In this document: piece by piece, positions 63,196-64,000 of the stretch
How the letters are laid out: each line of letters begins with the position of its first letter
Position numbering within the stretch: position 1 is the first letter of the stretch
Assembly (NCBI GenBank): GCA_963565915.1
Contig: OY751485.1
Span: 3,596,001 to 3,660,000, forward strand
DNA: 64,000 bases
From: Entoloma clypeatum
Taxonomy: Eukaryota; Basidiomycota; Agaricomycetes; Agaricales; Entolomataceae
Reading direction: 5' to 3'
The notes under the pieces: model-generated
Told to the model about the DNA's origin: nothing
What the model saw: the letters and a program-made list of their open reading frames with translations, nothing else
Database searches by the model: none
Made by a program: the position numbers and the translations under genes

Positions 63196-64000
63196 ATGTC
63201 TACCTCTCGCTCCGCCATGGACACCATCACCGCCTTTGACGGCATCGACTACCAAAGCTGGGCTGAGAAAATGAAGTCCTACCTCCTCCATCAAGGAGTC
63301 TGGCGCATCGTCTCCGGCGACATCACTCGTCCTGTGATCGCCGACTTCACCACTACGGTCTCCACTCCCGGTCCCACCGCCGCTGCTCCCCCCGTACTGA
63401 CTACCACGGTCGACCAGCCCGGCTTCCGTAAGGAGGAAAAAGCCTGGATCAGGGACGATGACGTGGCTCTCGGTGCGATACGCCTGAAAGTCTCTGAGGC
63501 GATCAGACGCCACATCAAGGATAGCACCTCGGCACTTGACGCATGGAGCGAGCTAAAAGATAACTACTCCAAGGTATCCCCGGCCGTCATCTTCGGCGAC
63601 TTCAAGGCCGCCGCCACCTACAAGCTCTCTGGGCGCGACCCCGTGCCTGAGATTGAACGCCTGGGGTCTCTTTTCGCCCGGCTCGCCGATTCAAAGTTTG
63701 TCGTTCCCGATCTGATGCAGGCAATGATCCTGGCCAATGCAATTCCCGACGCCTGGTCGTCACTCTCCACCGCCCTTTTCCAGGTCTATGACGCCGACGA
63801 TTTCACCTACAAGGCCGTCGCCGATAGCATCATCTCGGAATACAGGCGCAAGTATTCGGTCGGGTCTACTCGTACGTCCAATGAGCAGGCCCGGAAAATC
63901 TCCGGGACAAAGCGCAAGGGGCAGGACCCCAAATGGGAAAGGCAGCAAAAGCCGAGTACCTCGCAGAACGATGCTGACGAGCAGCCTAACTCGGCCGACC
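63196..64000 (+). CDS. Gag of C3 (partial, open at window end)
   Basis: At least 268 codons without stop from an ATG. Copia Gag (UBN2-like) pattern: MDTITAFDGIDYQSWAEKMK, SYLLHQGVWRIVSGD, ALDAWSELKDNYSKVSP and ILANAIPDAWSSLSTALFQV. A basic tail (TKRKGQDPKWERQQK) precedes what should be a zinc knuckle outside the window. GC content is higher than in C1, and there are no premature stops, so this may be a young element. Confidence 0.9.
   Translation, partial: MSTSRSAMDTITAFDGIDYQSWAEKMKSYLLHQGVWRIVSGDITRPVIADFTTTVSTPGPTAAAPPVLTTTVDQPGFRKEEKAWIRDDDVALGAIRLKVSEAIRRHIKDSTSALDAWSELKDNYSKVSPAVIFGDFKAAATYKLSGRDPVPEIERLGSLFARLADSKFVVPDLMQAMILANAIPDAWSSLSTALFQVYDADDFTYKAVADSIISEYRRKYSVGSTRTSNEQARKISGTKRKGQDPKWERQQKPSTSQNDADEQPNSAD

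Larger units (their letters stand above)
62523..64000 (+). mobile_element. Ty1/copia element C3 (5' part)
   Basis: 5' LTR, half-tRNA primer site, a leader of about 346 nt and an open gag running off the window. It is inserted in A2 gag; the adjacent A2 bases are GTCTG (62518-62522). Confidence 0.9.

Overview
This looks like a window from a basidiomycete, probably Agaricomycete, nuclear genome. The host genes have many introns of about 45-60 nt and exons as short as 10-14 nt. The proteins are fungal (Mdm31, a Bxi1-type Bax inhibitor, a Bud4/anillin-like protein). The repeats include a Plavaka-type transposon, a group known mainly from basidiomycetes, and chromodomain Ty3 elements. Nothing prokaryotic is present. 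I worked by eye, so similarity calls are recognition and not search results.

Layout. 1-25.5 kb is a nested repeat block: a Tf1/sushi-like Ty3 element (A1, minus strand) inserted in a second chromodomain Ty3 element (B1); the tail of a hAT-like element; a Ty1/copia integrase relic containing a Tc1 element, itself cut by a second B copy (B2) that carries a 499 bp hAT-like MITE; a decayed Helitron; an LTR (family D) split by a young, apparently intact 5,007 bp copia element; another copia relic; and a GC-rich proline-coding block. 25.5-40.7 kb is a compact host gene island with six genes: an unknown 1,175-aa protein, MDM31, a BXI1-like gene, an unknown 523-aa coiled-coil protein, a HAD phosphatase and a BUD4/anillin-like gene. 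41.2-48 kb is a Plavaka-type DNA transposon with two divergent genes, one broken by a solo LTR with a 5 bp target duplication. 48-55.7 kb is another family D LTR broken by a 2.3 kb non-coding hAT-like element and a Tc1 element, followed by a further hAT-like copy with 20 bp minisatellite arrays. 56.2-62.5 kb is a second copy of the A element (A2), interrupted by a solo LTR (family E) and by a third copia element (C3) that runs off the window end.

How it works together. The host genes are packed with 61-286 bp between coding regions and contain no repeats. The transposable elements have jumped into each other, which gives a relative age order (copia relic, then Tc1, then B2, then MITE). The most informative mechanistic signals are a Tf1-like self-priming arrangement in A1, a G GAU UUU -1 frameshift site shared by A1 and A2, an in-frame UGA between protease and reverse transcriptase in both, a third ORF after pol in A2, half-tRNA-type primer sites in three copia elements, TGAGTCA clusters in the A-family LTR, and a hAT-like family whose long members contain a higher-order 20 bp minisatellite.
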